From an uncultured Pseudomonas sp. (GTDB lineage: Bacteria; Pseudomonadota; Gammaproteobacteria; Pseudomonadales; Pseudomonadaceae): DNA of 10,084 bases. The position numbers were made by a program, and so were the translations under genes. The number at the start of each line of letters is the position of its first letter. The first letter of the stretch is position 1. Location: contig NZ_CAMPHN010000156.1 of assembly GCF_946885885.1 (NCBI RefSeq), positions 1 through 10,084 of the forward strand, in the 5' to 3' direction. The notes under the pieces were generated by a model, which worked only from the letters and a program-made list of their open reading frames with translations, did not search any database and was not told where the DNA came from. Of this stretch, positions 1 through 8,774 are shown piece after piece.

Positions 1-29
1 TGGCGCGGTTTCAAATAACGTTCGATCAC
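1..29 (-). CDS. algX: Probable start of algX (alginate O-acetyltransferase), 5' fragment only
   Basis: After the algG stop, the minus strand has a GAGGG ribosome-binding sequence (42-38), 8 nt, then a GTG at 29 that opens a frame reading M-I-E-R-Y-L-K-P-R to the window edge. The R/K-rich beginning would suit the n-region of a signal peptide. In the alginate operons of Pseudomonas the gene after algG is algX, which encodes a periplasmic SGNH-type alginate O-acetyltransferase that also belongs to the export complex. The identity therefore rests on gene order and a plausible start; nine residues are too few for homology. A different start further downstream, outside the window, cannot be excluded. 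Confidence 0.5.
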
Positions 30-40
30 GGTGTATTCCC

Positions 41-1630
41 TCAATCCTGGAGTTCGGCCTGGCTCTCGACCGGGTCGATGAGCACGGCCAGGTTTTGTCG
101 CACCAACAGGTCGAGAATTTCGTTCTGGCGCTCGCCCAGTACGCCGGAGAAGCTGATGCCGGTGCTTTTGCTCGGCGCCAGCATTTCCACGCGGTACAGC
201 TCAACGGACAGCGGCGAGTCGATGGACAGCGGACTGGAGCCATTGGCGGAGAGCTTGCCGCCGACCACGATCATCGATACCTCGGTGTCGAAGGGGTCGA
301 GTGCGACGTTGCGGTCGGTGTCGGAGAGGTCCTTGATATGCCCGTACACGCCGGTCAGGCCATTGGCCGCGGAGAGGTTTTCGTACAGGCGGATGTTGAC
401 GCTGTTGCGTAGGCGGATGCCGTGGCGGGCGTTGGCCAATACCTTATTGCCCCACAGCAGGTTGTCGGGGCTTTCGTAAATGGTGATGCCATCCGAGTCG
501 TTGCCGTAGACCTCGTTGTAGGCCACCAGATTGCGCACGCTGTTACGGTCGAGGACGATGCCCGAGAGCTTGTTGTCGTAGCTCTTGTTGTTGATGATCC
601 AGCTGTCGTTGACCTCGCGGGAAATGATGATGCCGTGCTTCTTCTTGGTCCCGAACACCTCGTTCTCGGCGATGATCAGGCCGTGCGAGCGGTCGTGCGG
701 GTCGATGCCATACACGATGTTGTCGCGGTAGGTGTTGCCCTTGATCACCACGTTCTCGGCCTCGAAGCAGTAGAAACCGTACCAGTGGTCGATGAACTGC
801 GAGTCGATCAACCAGCCGGTCGGCTCCGGGCGTTGCAGGCGTGCATGCATGCCCGGGGTGTATTGGGTGATGGAGATGCCGTAGGACTTACTGCTGCTGT
901 AGCCCAGGCTGGTGACCACGCTGCCTGCGATGTACAGCTCGCTGCCGCCCCAGGACACCAGGAACGGGCGGAACTCGTCGGGTTTGCGGAAGGTCGCCGG
1001 GCCGTTCTCGGCCTCGCGCCAGGCGGTGAGTTTGCTGTCGGTGATGAACAGCATGCCGTCGTTGACCAGAAACGCCCCGCGCTCCTGGGACAAACGCAGT
1101 TCCTTGTCCTGCTTGCTCACGTGCAAGGTCGCGCCCTGGGCCACGACTATCGGCAGGCGCGCCAGATAAACTCCCGGCGTGACTTCGCGAAACTGCTCCG
1201 GCGACAGGCTGCGCGCCAGATCTGCGGGGGTCACGTAGCCGCCCTCGATAAAGATCGCATGGGGCATGCCGCGCTGGCGTTTGACCCATTCGCGCAGGCG
1301 CTCGTTACCGCCGATAAAGTCCTTCAGGGCGTCCTGCTGGACCATGCGCCGCACGGCTACCGTGCCGCGTTGGCTGCGGTCGATCTTGGCCTCGACCGCG
1401 GCGGCGGTGTAACCGCTGAGGTCCGGCAAGGTCGGTGGGTCCAGGTGCAACTGCTCGATGGGCGCGCTGGTGACCGTGTAGTTGTTGGTGTGCTTGAACT
1501 TCTGGGCCGCTTCGGGCCGTTCTTGCGCCTGCACCCAGGGCGAGGCGCATTGCAGGATGCCCATGAGCACGCCGCTGCACAAAAGGCATACGGCGAGGCT
1601 GCGTTTGAGTTTGCTTGGCTGTCGGTTCAT
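41..1630 (-). CDS. algG: AlgG, periplasmic mannuronan C5-epimerase
   Basis: AlgG converts D-mannuronate residues of polymannuronate to L-guluronate in the periplasm and is part of the trans-periplasmic complex that protects the polymer from AlgL lyase. The 529-residue product starts with a signal peptide (basic MNRQPSKLKR, hydrophobic core, likely cleavage after VQA at residue 35). The C-terminal two thirds carry the repetitive N-x-x-Y/V-G strands of a right-handed parallel beta-helix (CASH/pectate-lyase-like). The DPHDRSHG motif at 310-317 holds H312, and R338 lies in IIISREVND. These sit 7 residues earlier than the catalytic H319 and R345 I recall for P. aeruginosa AlgG, a constant offset. 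An in-frame ATG ten codons upstream (1660) lies inside algE. The ATG at 1630 is preferred because GAGGG (1642-1638) is 7 nt before it and the signal peptide then starts properly. It begins 10 bp after the algE stop. Confidence 0.96.
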   Translation of the reverse strand: MNRQPSKLKRSLAVCLLCSGVLMGILQCASPWVQAQERPEAAQKFKHTNNYTVTSAPIEQLHLDPPTLPDLSGYTAAAVEAKIDRSQRGTVAVRRMVQQDALKDFIGGNERLREWVKRQRGMPHAIFIEGGYVTPADLARSLSPEQFREVTPGVYLARLPIVVAQGATLHVSKQDKELRLSQERGAFLVNDGMLFITDSKLTAWREAENGPATFRKPDEFRPFLVSWGGSELYIAGSVVTSLGYSSSKSYGISITQYTPGMHARLQRPEPTGWLIDSQFIDHWYGFYCFEAENVVIKGNTYRDNIVYGIDPHDRSHGLIIAENEVFGTKKKHGIIISREVNDSWIINNKSYDNKLSGIVLDRNSVRNLVAYNEVYGNDSDGITIYESPDNLLWGNKVLANARHGIRLRNSVNIRLYENLSAANGLTGVYGHIKDLSDTDRNVALDPFDTEVSMIVVGGKLSANGSSPLSIDSPLSVELYRVEMLAPSKSTGISFSGVLGERQNEILDLLVRQNLAVLIDPVESQAELQD

Positions 1631-1640
1631 GGCGCTGCCC

Positions 1641-3095
1641 TCAGAATCTCCAGATGACATCGACGAAGGCCCGATGCATCAGTGAGTCGGTATCGCTGCC
1701 ATAGGCGTCGCCCGGTTTGAACAGACCGCCGCGCAAACGCAGCAACGCCGCGCCTTCGTCCAACTCCTCGCTGAGCGCGGCGGGCAACAGGCCCTGGCGG
1801 AAATAGCGGGTGAGCACCAGGTCGAGTTCTTGGCCGACGTCGCGCTCGCCGTTTTGCAGCGGCGCGATGATGCCGCTGTCGCCGATAGCCTGGTTGTCGT
1901 CGACCCGCCAGAAACGGTGGTAAGCCAGGCTCGCGTCGTAGTCCTCGTTCGGCGTCCAGGACGCGAACGCACTGGCGACTTGCAGATTGCTCAGCTCTCC
2001 GCGAAAGGCTTCGCCGAAGCGGTGCATGCGCGCGCGCGCACCGGTAAAGCTGGAACGGTTGCTCTCCAGCCCGGTTTGCATGAATTGCTCGGATTCGCCG
2101 TCGTCGCCGCCACCACTGCCGCGTGCATAGGCGCCGCCGATTTTCCAGGCATCGTCGAGGCTGTAACGCAGGCCGAGGTCGAGCGCCCAGGCATCGACAT
2201 CCTGGTTGCGCGAACCGCTGGCGACGCGCTCGTCGCCGATCACCGTCTGCTGCAACTGCTCGGTGTCGCCGGTCAGCCAGGTCAGCTGCGCCCAGTAATT
2301 GAGCGGCAGGGTCGAGCGCGGGTTGAAGAAGTCGCCGTCGGCCTGCACGCCGAGCCAGGTCAGGTTGCCGGTGTAGCGCTTGCTCAGCTCGTCGACGCGC
2401 TCGCCGGGGTTGGCCAGGTCGCCATCGTCGCGGCTGTGGTGCGCCTTGACGCCGAGCCAATGACCGGGGCGCCATTGCCGGGAAACGTCGGCGAACAGGT
2501 GCAGACGATCCTCGTCTTCCGGGGCCAGTTCGTCGAGGTCGGTGCGGTAGTCGGAAAAGCGCTCGGCGACGCCGGCCTGGGCCTGCAGCAAGGTGCTGTC
2601 GAAGCTCCAGTTCAGGGCTTCGATATGGCTGTCGCGCCAGGTGCCTTCTTCGCTGCGCAGGCGCTGGCGGCCAAGTCGCAGGTGTTCGCCGGGGTAGTCG
2701 GTGAGGCCGGCGTAGTCGACCCAGAATTCGCGCAGGGCGAGGTAGCTTTTGTCCGGCACCCGGCCATCGTTGCTGACATCGCTGCTCTCTGTGGTATCGC
2801 TGTCGCCGGAGTCCAGGGTGTCGGTTTCGATGATGTCGGTGGCGGTCACGGCCTGGCCCATGGCGAAGGCGCTCCAGTCGCCGCGCTGGCCATAGGCCCA
2901 GGGGCGGACATCCAGACCGATGCCGTTGATGTCGCCACCGTCGCGGGTGCCGAGGTCGCGGTCGTCTTCCGATTGCACGGTGATCTTGACGTTGACCCCG
3001 AAGTTGTCGTCGCTCATCTGCACCGCCCATACCGAGCTCGCGGAGAGCAACGACACGCCGATGCCGAGACTGCTGGCAATGCGATTCAATTTCAT
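1641..3095 (-). CDS. algE: AlgE, outer-membrane alginate export porin
   Basis: AlgE is the 18-stranded outer-membrane beta-barrel through which alginate leaves the cell. The 484-residue product has a signal peptide ([11 protein letters not shown]..., likely cleavage after VWA at residue 24), alternating polar/hydrophobic strands throughout, the conserved [15 protein letters not shown] segment at 141-155, and a C-terminal phenylalanine (…VIWRF), the usual signature for BAM-assembled barrels. Residues about 88-115 form an Asp/Ser/Thr-rich stretch, probably a flexible loop. Two starts are possible. ATG 3113 overlaps the algK stop as ATGA but has a weak ribosome-binding site. ATG 3095, six codons later, follows AAGGA with 7-nt spacing and places the basic MKLNR directly before the hydrophobic core. 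I chose 3095, leaving 14 bp after algK. The gene is called algJ in some Azotobacter literature. Confidence 0.95.
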   Translation of the reverse strand: MKLNRIASSLGIGVSLLSASSVWAVQMSDDNFGVNVKITVQSEDDRDLGTRDGGDINGIGLDVRPWAYGQRGDWSAFAMGQAVTATDIIETDTLDSGDSDTTESSDVSNDGRVPDKSYLALREFWVDYAGLTDYPGEHLRLGRQRLRSEEGTWRDSHIEALNWSFDSTLLQAQAGVAERFSDYRTDLDELAPEDEDRLHLFADVSRQWRPGHWLGVKAHHSRDDGDLANPGERVDELSKRYTGNLTWLGVQADGDFFNPRSTLPLNYWAQLTWLTGDTEQLQQTVIGDERVASGSRNQDVDAWALDLGLRYSLDDAWKIGGAYARGSGGGDDGESEQFMQTGLESNRSSFTGARARMHRFGEAFRGELSNLQVASAFASWTPNEDYDASLAYHRFWRVDDNQAIGDSGIIAPLQNGERDVGQELDLVLTRYFRQGLLPAALSEELDEGAALLRLRGGLFKPGDAYGSDTDSLMHRAFVDVIWRF

Positions 3096-3102
3096 TCGTT
3101 GG

Positions 3103-3107
3103 TCCTT
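3103..3107 (-). promoter_or_regulatory. Ribosome-binding site that decides the algE start
   Basis: AAGGA on the minus strand ends 7 nt before ATG 3095. It lies inside the six extra codons that the alternative ATG 3113 would add. This favours the downstream start, although use of both starts is possible. Confidence 0.7.
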
Positions 3108-3109
3108 GC

Positions 3110-4504
3110 TCATGGGTTGCGCGCCTGCAGTGACGCTGATTGCGGGTACAGGGCGCTGCCGCGCAACTGGCGTTCTTCGCTCAGTAGCCGCTCGGCGCGG
3201 GTGCGTTGTTCGGGCGTCAGGCGCGCGGCGATATCGCGCGCCAGTTCGGTGGTTTGCGGGGTGTTCTTGGGCAACGCGAGCTGGCTGAAGACATAGGCGC
3301 TGACCAGGTCCGGCTGGATGCCTTTGCCTTGGGAGAACATCCCGGCGAGGGCCTGGTCGGCATTGAGCTGTCCTTCGCGCGCGGCGCTGAGCAGGTGGTC
3401 CAGGGCTTGTTGCGGGTAGATATCGCCGAGGTAGCCGCGCAGGTAGATCTGGCCGAGGAAATAATTCGCGCTCGGCTCGCTGGGGGCGGCTTTGCGCAGG
3501 TGCTGTTCGGCTTTCTGCGGGTCCTGCGGGAGTAATTTGCCTTCGTAGTAGAGGCGCCCGAGCAGCAACTCGGCGCGCGGCAATGCGGCGGCGCGGCCCT
3601 GGTCCAGGTAGCTCATCAGGGTGTCGATATCGCCCAGGGCGGGGTAGTCGTAGACCAGCCGCGCCAGGCTCACCCAGGCCGCGGGATAGTCCGGGGCGAT
3701 GGCTTCGAGCAATTCCTGGGCTTTCTCCGGGTCGGGTTTGCCCAACTCGGCGTCGGCCAGCACCAGGGCGACTTCGTCGACCCGTTGCGCGGCAATGGCG
3801 CCACTTTGGTAACCGGCCATCAAACGCTCCAGCAGGGCGGTCTGCCGCTCGCTGTTGGCTTGTTTCTGATACAGGGTCGCCAGCTCGACGTAGCAGACAT
3901 CGGTCTGCTCGATCATCGCCTGGCAGATCCCTTCAATTTCGTCCATGTGCTGGTCGTAGGTGCCATGGGCGCGGTACAGCATGATTTGCGCGAGGTCGGC
4001 CTCGGCATGGCCTTGCTGCTTCCAGTTGGCGATTCGGTTCTGCACGTTCACGTGGGGGAAGTCCTGTGGAAATTGCAGGTAAAGCAGCGCCAGCGGCAGC
4101 AGGCTACTCGGTTCGCCCTGGGCCAGGGTTTGTTCCAGCAGCTCGGCCGCTTCGCGCCGCTCGGCGGGGCTGGCCTCGGGGTTACGCGCGAGCAATTTGC
4201 CCAGGCGCGCCCGGGTGCGCGGCCTGTCCTCGAGAGCCAGGGCCTGGCGGTAGGTCTTTTCGGCCTTGAGGCGATCCTCCGGTGTGCCGCCGGCCAACTG
4301 CAGGTCGGCGAGGCCGATTTGCGCGTCGGCGTAGCCGAGTTCCGCCAGTTGGCGGAAATGCCGTTCGGCGGTGACGGTGTCGCCGCGCTGCAACGCGGCG
4401 GTGGCCAGACGCTGATCGGGAAGGCCGGCGCAGCCGGGCAGAAGCGCGACCAGCGAGAGGGCCAGCAAAGGCGCGGCAAGGCGCTGGGAGTCGATAGTCG
4501 GCAC
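3110..4504 (-). CDS. algK: AlgK, outer-membrane lipoprotein with TPR/Sel1-like repeats
   Basis: AlgK is the periplasm-facing lipoprotein scaffold that positions AlgE in the outer membrane and connects it to the inner-membrane polymerase complex. The 464-residue product begins with a lipoprotein signal (hydrophobic [11 protein letters not shown]); the lipobox L22-P23-G24-C25 makes Cys25 the lipidated residue. The rest is helical-repeat sequence of TPR/Sel1 type, e.g. [15 protein letters not shown] near 55-70, and a C-terminal run including [20 protein letters not shown] and [15 protein letters not shown]. The length is close to that of P. aeruginosa AlgK. The start codon is GTG, supported by a strong GGAGGG 7 nt upstream that directly follows the alg44 stop (gap 13 bp). 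This arrangement suggests translational coupling to alg44. Confidence 0.95.
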   Translation of the reverse strand: MPTIDSQRLAAPLLALSLVALLPGCAGLPDQRLATAALQRGDTVTAERHFRQLAELGYADAQIGLADLQLAGGTPEDRLKAEKTYRQALALEDRPRTRARLGKLLARNPEASPAERREAAELLEQTLAQGEPSSLLPLALLYLQFPQDFPHVNVQNRIANWKQQGHAEADLAQIMLYRAHGTYDQHMDEIEGICQAMIEQTDVCYVELATLYQKQANSERQTALLERLMAGYQSGAIAAQRVDEVALVLADAELGKPDPEKAQELLEAIAPDYPAAWVSLARLVYDYPALGDIDTLMSYLDQGRAAALPRAELLLGRLYYEGKLLPQDPQKAEQHLRKAAPSEPSANYFLGQIYLRGYLGDIYPQQALDHLLSAAREGQLNADQALAGMFSQGKGIQPDLVSAYVFSQLALPKNTPQTTELARDIAARLTPEQRTRAERLLSEERQLRGSALYPQSASLQARNP

Positions 4505-4511
4505 TGCGTTA

Positions 4512-4517
4512 CCCTCC
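4512..4517 (-). promoter_or_regulatory. Strong ribosome-binding site for the GTG-initiated algK
   Basis: GGAGGG on the minus strand abuts the alg44 TGA stop and ends 7 nt before the GTG at 4504. It fixes a non-ATG start for algK and links termination on alg44 with initiation on algK. Confidence 0.8.
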
Positions 4518-5681
4518 TCAGAGCCCGGCCGCGAGGGCTGTGTCGATCATCCAATCGAGCGATGGGCCGCGGTCGAGGGTGACTTCCACCGGCTGGCTGG
4601 ACAGGGTGCTGGGCAAGGTCTGTTCCGGTTCGATGACCACGCGGATATCCGACGACAGGCCGCCCTCGTGCAGGCTGCTGCTGACGACGGTGCCGTAGCG
4701 CGGGCTGTCTTCGCCGGCCAGGCGGAAGCTGGCGCGGGTGCCCGGCTTGACTCGTTCGAGATCGCGATAGGGGAAGCTCGCGGTAATGCTCGCGCGGGTG
4801 TCCTGCGGCACCAGTTCGAAGATCGTCTGGCCTTTGCTGGCGAATTGGCCGTCGGCCACCAGCTGGCGCGCGACTTTGCAATTGCAGGGGCTGGTGAGGG
4901 TGCCTTGCAACTGCTTGCCGAACAGCGCTTCGACGTTGTCGGGGGTCAGTTGCTCTTCGGTCAGATGGCCCTTGAGCATCTCCAGCATGGAGGCCGAGAA
5001 CGAGGCGATGGGCGCGCCTTTGGCCACTATGGTCTCGTCGCCGAGCAGGCTGTTGACCATGCCTTCGCGCGGCATGGTCACTTGCAGGCTGGGCACGCTG
5101 ACCATGGCCGACTTGGCGTGGGTGACGAAGTACAGGTTGTACAGCGAGTGGGCGATGGTGGCGAACGCGGCCACCCCGACCACCAGCACGCCGAAGCTGA
5201 AGGTCACCGCGCGCAAGCGTCCGAGGGCGCCCATGCCGGCAGCGACGGTCTTGTTCTTGCGCGCTTTGGTGAAGTTGTCGCGTTGCAGGGTGCTGAGCAG
5301 GTCGCCGGTGCTGACCAACTCGCCGCCCAGGTAGTTGCTGATCAGGTAGCGCAGGGTCGCTTGCTCGCTCGGCTTGAGGCTGTGCAGCTGGCAGCCGACG
5401 CGGTGGTTGTCGTCGACGCTGCGCACCTGAAATTCGATATCGATGCTCAGACCGAGGCCGTCGAGGAGGAATTGCAGACGGCCCTTGCGGTAGTCGCCGA
5501 CTTGCAGGCCTTCCTTGCCGGCGATAAAGCTGAAGCCGCCGGCGGAGAGATCGGTAAGGCGGACTTCGGCCGGTTCCTGGTGCTTCCCCTGGAAGTGCAG
5601 CACGCAGGGCAGTTTGACCCGGGCATGCTGGCGCTGGGCTTCGGCTTCATGAACCATGTTGAGGTTTACGGCTGTATTCAT
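4518..5681 (-). CDS. alg44: Alg44, c-di-GMP-binding PilZ co-polymerase subunit
   Basis: Alg44 is the inner-membrane partner of Alg8; binding of cyclic di-GMP to its cytoplasmic PilZ domain is required for alginate polymerisation. The 387-residue product has an N-terminal PilZ domain (about 14-120) with both c-di-GMP signatures: R17-x3-R21 and D44-x-S46-x2-G49. A single transmembrane helix follows at about 158-180 (TFSFGVLVVGVAAFATIAH). The periplasmic region (about 190-387) resembles a membrane-fusion/HlyD-type barrel with lipoyl-like elements and carries a C-N-C at 266-268. The D44 and S46 numbering agrees with P. aeruginosa Alg44 as I recall it. TAGGAA lies about 10 nt before the ATG, a slightly long spacing; Met9 is a less likely alternative start. 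The gene begins 27 bp after alg8. Confidence 0.96.
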   Translation of the reverse strand: MNTAVNLNMVHEAEAQRQHARVKLPCVLHFQGKHQEPAEVRLTDLSAGGFSFIAGKEGLQVGDYRKGRLQFLLDGLGLSIDIEFQVRSVDDNHRVGCQLHSLKPSEQATLRYLISNYLGGELVSTGDLLSTLQRDNFTKARKNKTVAAGMGALGRLRAVTFSFGVLVVGVAAFATIAHSLYNLYFVTHAKSAMVSVPSLQVTMPREGMVNSLLGDETIVAKGAPIASFSASMLEMLKGHLTEEQLTPDNVEALFGKQLQGTLTSPCNCKVARQLVADGQFASKGQTIFELVPQDTRASITASFPYRDLERVKPGTRASFRLAGEDSPRYGTVVSSSLHEGGLSSDIRVVIEPEQTLPSTLSSQPVEVTLDRGPSLDWMIDTALAAGL

Positions 5682-5708
5682 GTTTGCAAATTCCTATCAG
5701 GGGTCCGG

Positions 5709-7190
5709 TCACACCAGTGCTAAGAGCACGGCGACGAATACACTGGCGGCAGAAAAAGTCATGGCGCGCGAAGACCAGGTGTTGAACCGCAACTGAAAAT
5801 TTTTCAGGCCGCGGTCGAGCTTGGTGTCCTGGCGCGTCCAGGATTGGCGGTCGAGGCGGAAGAACACGTAGATCTTCACCAGCGCGCCGACGATCTGGTT
5901 GTAATAAAGAATCGCCGGGTAGGCAGGCCCTATGTGATGGCCGCTACAGGCCAGCAACAGGGTCAGCGCCAGGCGGGTCAGGCCGATCCACAGCAGGTAA
6001 ACCAATAACAGCGCGATGCCGTACTTGAGGCTGGCGATCAGTGCCACCGTCAGCCCGAGCAGCGATGTCCACATCGACACGCGCTGATCGAACAGCACCA
6101 CGCTGGTGAACACACCGAGGCGCCGCACGCCCAGAGCCAAGGCACGGGAGTTCTGCCGCAAGTTGTTGCCGTACCAGCGGAACATCAGTTTGCGGCTGGC
6201 CTTGATAAAGCTCTTCTCCGGCGGGTGCTCGACCGTATTGATCGCCGCGTCGGGCACGTAGAAAGTGTCGTAGCCTAGGCGCATCAGGCTGTACCAGCTG
6301 GATTTATCGTCGCCGGTGAGGAACTGGAAAGTCCCCAGACGCCAGTGATCCAGGTGGTCGCTTTCGACGTCGGCGATAAAACCGGGATCGGTGACCACCT
6401 TGGCGCGGAATACCGACATGCGCCCGGTCATGGTCAGCACCCGTTTGCTCAGCGCCATCGAACACATGTTCAGGTGGCGTTGGGCGAAACGCAGGCTGTG
6501 CCACTCGCTCATCACGTAGCCGCCGCGTACTTCGCAGAACTCGTTGGTGGTGAGGCCGCCGACGTTCGGGAACAAGTGGAAATAGGGCACCGTCTTGCGC
6601 ACCACGCCGGGGGCGAGCACGGTGTCGCCATCGATCACCGCGACCACCGCGCGCTCGTCGGGCAGGTAGCGTGAAATCGCCCGGAAGCCGTAGGCCAAAC
6701 CATCGCGCTTACCGGTACCGGCGATTCGTACGAAACCCAGCTTGACGCGCGCCGGCGGGTTCAGCTTGGCCCACAGGCTTTGCACCAGCAGTTGGTCGGA
6801 CATCTCGACGATCGAACAGACCACCGTGGCCGGGTAGCCGCAATCGATCGCTTCCTCGATCACCGAGCGGTAGACCTGGGCGGTGGTCAGCGCGTCGATG
6901 CGAAAACTGGTGACCAGCAGGTAAACGTGCGATGGGTCGGCCGCAGTGCCCAGCAAACGGGCTTTGCGCCGGTAGTACGGATACGCCAGATAGAGAAACA
7001 GCATGCCGCGCACGAAGTGAATGGCGCCCATGGAGTAGCGCCAAATACCTATCGCACCGATCAGCAGCAGGTAATTCCTCGACTCCGGGTCGAATACCGA
7101 CGCGGGTAGGGCTAGCGCCAATACACCCAGAATACTGAGGTAGAAAAGCCAGCCACTGGCCTCGAGAAGGCGTGATTTTAGCCTGTCCAT
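5709..7190 (-). CDS. alg8: Alg8, family 2 glycosyltransferase, alginate polymerase catalytic subunit
   Basis: Alg8 polymerises GDP-mannuronate into polymannuronate at the inner membrane with Alg44. The 493-residue product has N-terminal hydrophobic segments (about 13-32, 40-50, 62-72), a cytoplasmic GT-A domain with the D187-G-D189 metal/nucleotide motif, D294-D295 in a TGDD motif as the likely catalytic aspartates, R338-W339 corresponding to the (Q/R)xxRW region of processive GT2 enzymes, and several C-terminal membrane helices (about 374-415, 425-445, 475-493). It is related to cellulose and hyaluronan synthases. The start is fixed from above: an in-frame TGA (7205-7203) lies five codons upstream with no other start between. 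Its ribosome-binding region is unusual: AGGA is only 3 nt from the ATG, while a better-spaced GGA (7201-7199) lies in a hairpin. Confidence 0.96.
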   Translation of the reverse strand: MDRLKSRLLEASGWLFYLSILGVLALALPASVFDPESRNYLLLIGAIGIWRYSMGAIHFVRGMLFLYLAYPYYRRKARLLGTAADPSHVYLLVTSFRIDALTTAQVYRSVIEEAIDCGYPATVVCSIVEMSDQLLVQSLWAKLNPPARVKLGFVRIAGTGKRDGLAYGFRAISRYLPDERAVVAVIDGDTVLAPGVVRKTVPYFHLFPNVGGLTTNEFCEVRGGYVMSEWHSLRFAQRHLNMCSMALSKRVLTMTGRMSVFRAKVVTDPGFIADVESDHLDHWRLGTFQFLTGDDKSSWYSLMRLGYDTFYVPDAAINTVEHPPEKSFIKASRKLMFRWYGNNLRQNSRALALGVRRLGVFTSVVLFDQRVSMWTSLLGLTVALIASLKYGIALLLVYLLWIGLTRLALTLLLACSGHHIGPAYPAILYYNQIVGALVKIYVFFRLDRQSWTRQDTKLDRGLKNFQLRFNTWSSRAMTFSAASVFVAVLLALV

Positions 7191-7196
7191 AAATCC

Positions 7197-7216
7197 TGTC
7201 CGTCAACACGCGGACA
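7197..7216 (-). promoter_or_regulatory. Hairpin covering the alg8 ribosome-binding region
   Basis: On the transcript, TGTCCG and CGGACA form a perfect 6-bp stem around an 8-nt loop. The downstream arm contains the GGA that has the best spacing (8 nt) to the alg8 ATG and runs into the adjacent AGGA. Folding would hide the initiation region. The rest of the 107-bp algD-alg8 gap (7191-7297) holds no convincing gene; an ATG at 7268 opens 15 codons ending at 7221 but lacks a ribosome-binding site. No clear terminator is present in the gap, so readthrough from algD into alg8 is expected. Confidence 0.5.
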
Positions 7217-7297
7217 TGGCTCAGGGGCGGTCGTCGATGCCGTAATGCACAACCAGCCGTCGAGCCATTCCGTGTCGTTAAGCCACGCTGGGGGGTG

Positions 7298-8608
7298 TTA
7301 CCAGCAAATACCTTCGCTGCCTGCGCGCGACGCCGTCGGCATGAAGCCGACCAGATCGAGCACCTGCTTGTTTTCCAGGGTTTGCTGGGCCAGGGGGGCG
7401 AAGTGTTCGTCGCTGTTGCCCAGGACGATGATGTCGGCGTTGTCGATCACCGCATCGAAGTCGCTATTGAGCAGCGAGGACACATGGGGGATTTTCGACT
7501 CGATGTAGTCCTTGTTCGCGCCGTAAACCCGTGCGTACTCGACGTTACGGTCGTAGATGCTCAGCTCGTAGCCTTTGCCGATGAGCATCTCGGCCAACTC
7601 CACCAGCGGGCTTTCGCGCAGGTCGTCGGTGCCGGCTTTGAAGCTCAGGCCGAGCAGGGCGACTTTGCGTTTGTCGTAGCCGGCGATGATGTCGAAGGCG
7701 TGCTGCACCTGCACGCTGTTGCTGCGCATCAGCGAGCCGATCAGCGGCGCCTCGACGTCCAGCGAGGTGGCGCGGTAGGAGAGGGCGCGTACGTCTTTGG
7801 GCAGGCAGGAGCCGCCAAAGGCGAAGCCGGGCTTCATGTAGTACTTGGACAGGTTAAGTTTGTGATCCTGGCAGATCACGTCCATCACCTCGCGGCCGTC
7901 TACGCCGACCGCTTTGGCGATATTGCCGATCTCGTTGGCGAAGGTGACCTTGGCCGCGTGCCAGACGTTGCAGGTGTACTTGATCATCTCGGCGACATCG
8001 ATGCCCTTGCGGATGATCGGTGCGTCGAGTTCGCTGTAGATGCTTTCCAGCAGATCGCCGGAGGCTTCGTCCAGCTCGCCGATCACGGTCATCGGCGGGA
8101 AGTCGTAGTCCTTGATCGCAGTGCTTTCACGGAGGAATTCAGGGTTGACCGCCACGCCGAAATCGACCCCGGCTTTCTTGCCCGAGCAGTCTTCGAGGAG
8201 AGGGATCACCACATTCTTCACCGTGCCCGGCAGTACCGTACTGCGTACCACCACGGTGTGGCGTTCCTGCTTGTCGCGCATGGCGAAACCGATTTCGCGG
8301 CATACGCCTTCGATGTAATTGAGTTCCAGGTCGCCATTCTTTTTGCTCGGCGTACCGACGCAAATAAATGACACTTCCGTTTCACTAACCGCCGTTGCGA
8401 CATTGGTGGTGCCACGCAAGTAACCGGACTCCACGCCGCGTTGCAACAAGTCTTCCAGGCCGGGCTCTACGATCGGTGATTTGCCGCGGTTAATAAGGTC
8501 GATCTTGTCTTCCGATATATCTACGCCGACCACTTCGTGGCCGCGCGCAGATAAACAACCTGCACATACTGCACCTACATAACCTAAGCCAAAGATACTG
8601 ATTCGCAT
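7298..8608 (-). CDS. algD: AlgD, GDP-mannose 6-dehydrogenase
   Basis: AlgD carries out the committed step of alginate synthesis, the NAD+-dependent four-electron oxidation of GDP-mannose to GDP-mannuronate in the cytoplasm. The 436-residue product has the same length as I recall for P. aeruginosa AlgD. It begins with a Rossmann nucleotide-binding motif G7-L-G9-Y-V-G12. The active-site cysteine is C268 in FGGSCLPKD, and T124, E161, K210 and N214 occupy the catalytic positions of the UDP-glucose/GDP-mannose dehydrogenase family. The C-terminal UDPG/GDPM domain includes GLSFKAGTDDLRESP near 320-334. The ATG follows GAGGA with 7-nt spacing. As first gene of the operon it is preceded by a long leader and a candidate AlgU promoter, the known control point for mucoidy. 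Confidence 0.98.
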   Translation of the reverse strand: MRISIFGLGYVGAVCAGCLSARGHEVVGVDISEDKIDLINRGKSPIVEPGLEDLLQRGVESGYLRGTTNVATAVSETEVSFICVGTPSKKNGDLELNYIEGVCREIGFAMRDKQERHTVVVRSTVLPGTVKNVVIPLLEDCSGKKAGVDFGVAVNPEFLRESTAIKDYDFPPMTVIGELDEASGDLLESIYSELDAPIIRKGIDVAEMIKYTCNVWHAAKVTFANEIGNIAKAVGVDGREVMDVICQDHKLNLSKYYMKPGFAFGGSCLPKDVRALSYRATSLDVEAPLIGSLMRSNSVQVQHAFDIIAGYDKRKVALLGLSFKAGTDDLRESPLVELAEMLIGKGYELSIYDRNVEYARVYGANKDYIESKIPHVSSLLNSDFDAVIDNADIIVLGNSDEHFAPLAQQTLENKQVLDLVGFMPTASRAGSEGICW

Positions 8609-8615
8609 CGCTCTT

Positions 8616-8620
8616 TCCTC
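8616..8620 (-). promoter_or_regulatory. algD ribosome-binding site
   Basis: GAGGA on the minus strand lies 7 nt before the algD ATG. It is fused to a TGA (8621-8619) that ends an 8-codon frame starting at 8645, so the algD initiation site could in principle be coupled to a leader mini-frame. Confidence 0.75.
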
Positions 8621-8774
8621 ATCTACTACTTACGCGTTTAAACATGGCACAATGGCCACTACAGTTTTTCGAGGGCGCACGAACAGCCGAGCGCACTCGT
8701 TTAGGCATAAAGGTGTGGGACACTTTCAGTCGTGTCTAGTCGGGCTTTTTATATGATGCGTGCCCCAGGGGGTC

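Noticed and set aside
422..1657. Long plus-strand open frame opposite algG, and similar ones opposite algE (1830-3296), alg44 (4668-5723) and algD (7295-8371)
   Set aside because: These are antisense shadows caused by strong third-position G/C bias; their composition is V/A/G/D/H-rich and they lack domains, while the minus-strand frames match known Alg proteins.
1627..3030. 467-residue minus-strand frame overlapping algE in another frame
   Set aside because: An Arg/Pro-rich, low-complexity shadow of algE with no domain; the algE frame has a signal peptide and beta-barrel features.
7221..7268. 15-codon frame (MARRLVVHYGIDDRP) in the algD-alg8 gap
   Set aside because: GGA directly abuts the ATG and there is no spaced ribosome-binding site; a frame this short is expected by chance.
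8678..8686. CTGTTCGTG on the minus strand, resembling the AlgR core CCGTTCGTC
   Set aside because: Two of nine positions differ, and it lies deep in the leader about 75 bp from the algD ATG rather than upstream of or near the promoter; not enough for a call.
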